This document shows, piece by piece, positions 41,003 to 45,397 of a stretch of DNA of 45,397 bases (position 1 is the first letter of the stretch; each line of letters opens with the position of its first letter). This DNA is from Penium margaritaceum (taxonomy: Eukaryota > Streptophyta > Zygnematophyceae > Desmidiales > Peniaceae). The translations under genes and the position numbers were made by a program. Where the stretch lies: positions 107,991 to 153,387 of the forward strand of contig SZWC01004756.1 of assembly GCA_023375785.1 (NCBI GenBank), in the 5' to 3' direction. Below the pieces are notes generated by a model, which was not told where the DNA came from, made no database searches, and saw only the letters and a list, made by a program, of their open reading frames with translations.

Positions 41003-43873
41003 TCAACTTGGAGCATAGTCGCCGCCGTCTTCATCGTTGTTGTTGTCGTCGCTGTCGTAGTCGTCACTACTATCGTCACCTATTGCTGTGACTGGTGCAG
41101 CGCTATGGGCCTCCTTCAACTGCATCACCTACTGTATGCCTGCTAGTTGCTGAGTTGTACATCGCCACGCGGACTCTGCATCGTCGAGAGGCGTGTACAG
41201 CTCGTCAAGCTATGCTACGGTTGTGTGCCGGGCGGCTTTATCCGCAGCATGCAGGCGGTCAGACGCGGAACAAACCTGACGGTGGACCTCAATCGCGTGC
41301 ATGTCGGCACGAGCCAGCACCTCCTACAGTCTCGCTGCCTCATCGCGTAGGTCAGCCGTCAAATCATTTGTCACCTAGCCGCCAGCTGCTGGCAGGGTGT
41401 CGACATTGGACAACGTGTCGACATGTGTAACGTCTACATCTGTAGGAGGTGCTACTATGCAGGTATTGACTGTTGTTGACACACATGTCACTCGGCCGTC
41501 GACTGTTGGCCGGACGTCGGCATCTGTGGTGAATCTGCCTCTGCCGCAATGTCGCCGTCAACTGTTGACTGTTGTTGACACACATGTCCCTCGTCCGACT
41601 GTTGTTGACACACATGTCCCTCGGCCGTCGACTGTTGGCCGGACTGTGTAATATCCTGGGGCTCCTCCCAACCCCTAGTGCACAACCAATTGTCCACCTG
41701 CCGCTGAACGTCCGCCCGTCCTTGACTTGCATCCTGTAGAGACCTCTCAGCTACCTCGAGACGCGTGTACACATCCTCCATGCACTCCTCGGTAGCATGT
41801 CGTGCTGGAACATCCGTGCTGTAACAACGGTTGCTGGCCTCCTAGAGCTCGGGCATGAGACCCTGACTGTGCGCCTCCACTCAAGCCAAAACTACCTCTT
41901 GATCGTCGACCCAAAAGCGCAGGCGATCGGTTACGGGAACTATAGCTCGGACGTTTGTAGGTGTGTCCTCGGCTGGAACCACCATGGTGTTAGCAATACC
42001 GGTCAGGACAGCCATGACCCGGAGGTCCGCAGCTCGCTGTGCATCCTACACGGTAAATGCACATGTATGGATGAATGCTTTAGGCTCATCTGACGCTACG
42101 GACACAACCGCCACTCGGCTATCAACAGTGTACACCACAATAACATTTGCTCTTACACGGGCCATCGCTGCTGAAGCATCCACTGTTATCGCCTCCTGTA
42201 ACTATCGGTGCAAGTCCAACGATCTCCACACTACATCGTGGAACGTCCACTCAGCAGCTTCTAGGCGCGTGTACACATCCTCGACGTCTACTACCGCTAC
42301 TTGACTACCTATGGTGTCTACGGTGCTTTAACGTGTGCTGGCTGCGTGCAACTCAAGGGTGAGGTCCTGCGGGTGCCTAACCGTATGTGCGACTGCATCC
42401 TCCTGGTCGTGAAGCGTAGAGTGTAGACGCTTGAGCATGGGGGCCGGCTGGGCTGCTGGTGCATTAGCTACTACTCAAGTTGTGTCCTCCGCAATGTTTG
42501 TACCTCCACATTAGCTGTAGTAGTGGCATCGGCCATATCAGATGTGCTGGCAACCACAGCGTCTCCTGCCACTCTGCAATGGCTAATGTTGCGACTAAGG
42601 GAGTGCCTACCTTTGCTGTGGTAATACCTGCTGTTGTAGGGGCGACGATCATCGTGGTGTCTGCACCAACAAGGGCATCCACTACCGGCGTCCCGTCTAT
42701 AACAGCGACTACTACTACTACTGCTATCATGATGTCGGTGGCTACCGATACGCCCACTGCCCGGATGTCCGCTCCACATGTGTCGGCTATCACTGCTACT
42801 GCTGCTATTGTCCCATCCACTGTTTCTGCCACACCTGCCTCCGTGGCCGTGGTCTCTGATATGTCAACTATAGTCTGTATCTCTATCTCCATCTCTATGT
42901 CTACCTTCAACTCCACGTCGAACCACTTGTCCGCCTCTTACTCCGCAGCGGATCACTCCTCGGATGACTCGTCCTCACTGAGAGCGTCCTGTCATGCAGC
43001 ACCGTCCGTCGCATCCCTCTTGTACTCCCCGGTTGTCGTCGGCGGACACTCCATCCCCCCCTCGACCGACTCAACGATAGAAGCTAAAAAGGGGTGTTGT
43101 ACCAACCCTACGATCGAGGACGACGGAGTCAACTCCATGGTAACGTTGGCCACTATTGCTGCTGCCGTTACCTGTTGGGCACGTTGAGCCAAACGTGTTG
43201 TACCCTACCTCGCGTGCCGAGTGCGAGCACAAGGAGTGGGAGCTGAAGGCACTATTGTAGAAGTGGAGGGGTCAGATGTCGAGATGACTCTAACTGACTC
43301 TAAGACAGAGCGGAGGGCGTCAGATGTACAGCAAAGTTTGGGAGGCGTGGCACCATCTGTCGACGCCACTGATGGAGGTGAGGATGGTGAAGAGGAGCAT
43401 GGGGGTGTCTGCAACGGCATGGTGGCAACGGCCCGCTCAGAGACCACATGGCTTGTAAGTTGTTGTACCATGTGCTCTAGACCTTGGAGCTCGGCGGACA
43501 ACACCGCCATAGCTCCACTGAGGGGTGCCACAGTATCGGCTGATAACATCTCTGAGTCGAATGGTGAAGAAGGGCGGGGCCATATCCAGGGCGGTCGCCA
43601 CCTGGCAGGGTGCTGGCGACACCGGCGCCAGCCATGGTGCCGATCGCCACAATAATAACAGGGAAAGTGGTAAGACGCCTGAGCTGCGTTGGTCACGACA
43701 ACCGTTGTAGTAGCAGCTGCTATTGCATCGGTCGTCGTGATCAATCGACGACTGTGACCCCCGGCCACATCTTTGCTGCTACTGTAGTCGACGTCCCCTG
43801 ACCCTTTTTTTGGGTTCACCAAATGCTCGATGCTAGTGGTGTACCCCTTTTGGGATTTTTCTCGGGTGCCCAA
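41003..43873 (-). pseudogene. Large gag-like ORF with zinc knuckle, coiled coil and acidic tail (N7)
   Basis: I do not recognise the full protein. The N-terminal piece (43873-43205) is open for 222 codons with a canonical CX2CX4HX4C knuckle CYYCGDRHHGWRRC (about 43621-43662) and then LQGLEHMVQQLTSHVV. The same frame continues past stops (43205, about 43009, 42970, 42958) through VELKVDIEMEIEIQTIVDIS into a Val/Ala/Thr-rich region to 42464. Further on come two copies of EDVYTRLE-A/V-AE (about 42285-42250 and 41783-41750), a Gln/Ser-rich repeat region, and, after frame changes, a helical stretch (LRDEAARL, SDRLHAADKAARHTTVA, LDELYTPLDDAESAW) ending in the acidic tail DDSSDDYDSDDNNNDEDGGD. The final stop is TGA 41005-41003. 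Zinc knuckle plus coiled coil suggests RNA binding and self-assembly, as in Gag. Confidence 0.6.
41460..41645 (-). repeat. Coding minisatellite in N7
   Basis: The string ACTGTTGTTGACACACATGT occurs three times (about 41469, 41569 and 41600), and CGGCCGTCGACTGTTGGCCGGA occurs twice (about 41493 and 41623). On the minus strand the units read GHVCQQQS and SGQQSTAE. The repeat is inside the gag-like ORF. Confidence 0.8.
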
Positions 43874-44281
43874 CTCGAGGAACCCCCTTTCCTCTTCCTT
43901 TTTTTCTTTGTATTTTCTTACTATTCTTGCTCGACCCTCGCCTCAAGGGAGCTCGCTCGGCGAGCTTGTCTAGCGAGCTCACTCAGCAAGCTTGCCCGTG
44001 GGCGAGCCCGCTTGCAGCGCGGAAGGTGCAAAGCAGCTTCACGCTGTAAGGAAGCAACAGCAGTGGCCACTCTCCCTGCGGTTGCCATGGCTCTGCGCAC
44101 TGTAGCTATTGCTGCTGTGGGCGTGAGCACTTGCGGCCGCGCGCTGCAGCTGCCCGTCGCCGCCGCCGCTGCTGCTTTTGCTATCGTGTGGTGCTGCTGC
44201 GACTGCTCACCACCGCTACTGCTACAGTTGCAAGCTGCCACTTCTGCAATTGGTTGGTGCTACAACTGCTTGTCGCTACCG
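43874..44281 (-). other. N7 leader
   Basis: A T-rich/CTCTTCC stretch (43885-43920) is followed by AGCTCGCTCGGCGAGCTTG-type inverted repeats (43949-44000) and a GCTGCT/GCCGCC triplet region (44100-44240). It resembles the leaders of E1 and E3 in makeup. Confidence 0.55.
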
Positions 44282-44293
44282 TGGCTAATAGTA

Positions 44294-44932
44294 CGAAAAT
44301 GCGTGGAAGCTTCCTAGCAACACAGTCGTTGACCGGGCGTCAGTGCCTGGTCAGATGGTGATGACAGTCACAGGTCGTACACACAACGGCAAGGGTTTGG
44401 CTAGGAGACAAAAGGCACAGTGTCAGAACGCTTCAATATAGCATATGCAGAGAAAGATGACAACTGACGGGTCCAGGGCATAAGTACCTGCTGCGGCGCA
44501 CGGCGGGTGTCGCACGCGGCAGTCCAAGAGCTGTCCTGAAACCGGCCTAAAACCACTGTTTTGGCCGTAACTCTGCGCACACATGTCAGAATCCTACGCA
44601 GTCTGAACCTAGGCGTACAGAATCAAAAGAAGGACGCAGCGACTGGTCACATGCATGCATCCATCGACTGACAGCGAGTATACAATGCAAAAACATGCAA
44701 ATGGGCCTCATGCCCAGTCCGCCGAAAGGCGCCTGCAAGACGTACAAGGCACAGCAAGGAGTCCCGGTGACATCTGGGCCTCTGGAACAGTGGTCGGTCA
44801 GCTCCAGGCGGGTAGTCCACCGCCTGTCGTCGCGCCGGTGTCACCAGGGCTGCCTGCCTCAGGGATCTGCACGAGTATGGACACTGCCGAGTGGTCACAG
44901 TAAACTGTACAGGAACGACACAAAGCACAACA
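44294..44932 (-). repeat. Copia LTR shared by E6 (3') and N7 (5')
   Basis: This 639-bp LTR is closest to the E2 LTRs. On the minus strand it starts TGTTGTGCTTTG, directly after the polypurine tract of E6, and ends GCATTTTCG, directly before a decayed PBS of N7. It carries the CCAAAACAGTGGTTTTAGG hairpin (about 44549-44567), a TACTTATGCC box (about 44480-44490) and the GGAAGCTTCC palindrome (about 44304-44313). Confidence 0.85.
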
Positions 44933-44942
44933 CTCCCCCATG
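44933..44942 (-). other. Polypurine tract (E6)
   Basis: On the minus strand CATGGGGGAG directly precedes the LTR start. Confidence 0.85.
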
Positions 44943-45035
44943 ACCCGATGGTACGCATGTCCATATGCGTTTACCGTTGGTACAACCACATAGTGAGTGA
45001 CACAGACAGATGAGACGCCAACGTACATCCCACCC

Positions 45036-45397
45036 TCAACCACTGTCACGCACGGGGCGAAGCCCAACAGAACGAATGGCCACCAGGAACTTTCCGCGGG
45101 CGAGTGCCTTCGTCAAGAAATCAGCACGCTGCAAGTCAGTGCTAACCCACATGATGGAGATCACGCGTCCCTCCACCAGATCACGAACAAAGTGATGCTC
45201 AACCGCAACCTGCTTTGTGCGAGCATGAAAAACACCAGAGTTCTCCGCAATGGCGAGAGCACTCTGGTTGTCGCAACGCAGCACAATGGCGGGTACTGAC
45301 TGCCCAAGCTCAAGAAACAAGCGCTGCAGCCAAACTGCCTCAGCAGCCCCTGCCCCCAAAGCCACATACTCTGCCTCTGACGAGCTACGTCTGATGC
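45036..45397 (-). CDS. Copia pol C terminus, RNase H (E6, partial)
   Basis: The frame is open from the window edge to TGA 45036-45038. It reads IRRSSSEAEYVALGAGAAEA (catalytic Glu), LGQSVPAIVLRCDNQSALAI (catalytic Asp), then EHHFVRDLVEGRVISIMWVS and ADFLTKALARGKFLVAI. No stop or frameshift is seen, and the Glu and Trp codons that are TAG in E4 and E5 are normal here. It is most like E2. The stop lies about 94 bases before the polypurine tract. This is the least damaged pol segment of the window and the rest of the element lies to the right. It would remove RNA from RNA-DNA hybrids during reverse transcription. Confidence 0.9.
   Translation of the reverse strand, partial: IRRSSSEAEYVALGAGAAEAVWLQRLFLELGQSVPAIVLRCDNQSALAIAENSGVFHARTKQVAVEHHFVRDLVEGRVISIMWVSTDLQRADFLTKALARGKFLVAIRSVGLRPVRDSG

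Larger units (their letters stand above)
40845..44293 (-). mobile_element. Gag-only retrotransposon interior (N7), probably non-autonomous
   Basis: The interior lies between a purine tract (40845-40854) and a decayed PBS (44282-44293, TACTATTAGCCA on the minus strand, aligned to TGGTATTAGAGC). It carries a triplet-rich leader like those of the copia elements and one long, decayed gag-like ORF, but no protease, integrase or RT. The 5' LTR would be 44294-44932, which also serves as 3' LTR of E6. The 3' side carries a different LTR (LTR7), so the two ends do not match and the unit may be a recombinant. Such an element would need enzymes from another element. Confidence 0.55.
44294..45397 (-). 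mobile_element. Copia element E6, 3' end (runs off the window)
   Basis: It consists of RNase H, polypurine tract and 3' LTR of a minus-strand copia element. Reading frame and hallmark sites are intact, so E6 may be a younger copy than the others. Confidence 0.85.

Noticed and set aside
41460..41645. CRISPR-like repeats
   Set aside because: Units are irregular, coding and inside a retrotransposon ORF of a eukaryote. No spacers of constant length.

Overview
The window looks like retrotransposon-packed nuclear DNA of a eukaryote; I find no convincing host gene. The host is probably a green plant or streptophyte alga. The evidence is Ty1/copia elements primed by initiator-Met tRNA (TGGTATCAGAGC sites), a Ty3/gypsy chromovirus with a chromodomain, and stop codons that mostly look like deaminated CHG or CG methylation sites. 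The very CTG/CAG-rich element leaders would suit a charophyte such as Chara. That species guess is inference only.

Layout, left to right. (1) 1-4678, minus: left-truncated copia E1 (protease at the window edge, broken gag, CTG-rich leader, PBS, 803-bp 5' LTR). (2) 5001-11282, plus: copia E2, complete LTR to LTR. Its gag-pol stays in one frame for about 4.5 kb with ten internal stops and no frameshift, but most of gag is missing. (3) 11283-12171: AT-rich, unassigned. (4) 12172-12403 and 20814-21984, plus: remains of copia RT/RNase H and an LTR (E4), on either side of (5) copia E3, minus, 12404-20813. (6) 22697-38881, plus: degenerate copia E5, interrupted by (7) gypsy chromovirus G1 at 26791-35327, which has LTRs of 718 and 724 bp and a perfect CTACT target duplication. 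(8) 39765-44932, minus: a damaged copia LTR, an unrelated candidate LTR, and a gag-only element (N7) with an unusual gag-like ORF. (9) 44294-45397, minus: 3' LTR and intact RNase H end of copia E6, which continues off the window.

How the parts work together: each copia element would make one Gag-PR-INT-RT-RNase H polyprotein from an LTR promoter. Nearly all are inactivated. E2 is the best preserved and E6 is open as far as it can be seen. N7 has gag but no pol and would depend on enzymes supplied in trans. The assembly has a 1-N join at 2305 flanked by an exact 243-bp duplication, which looks like an uncollapsed contig overlap.
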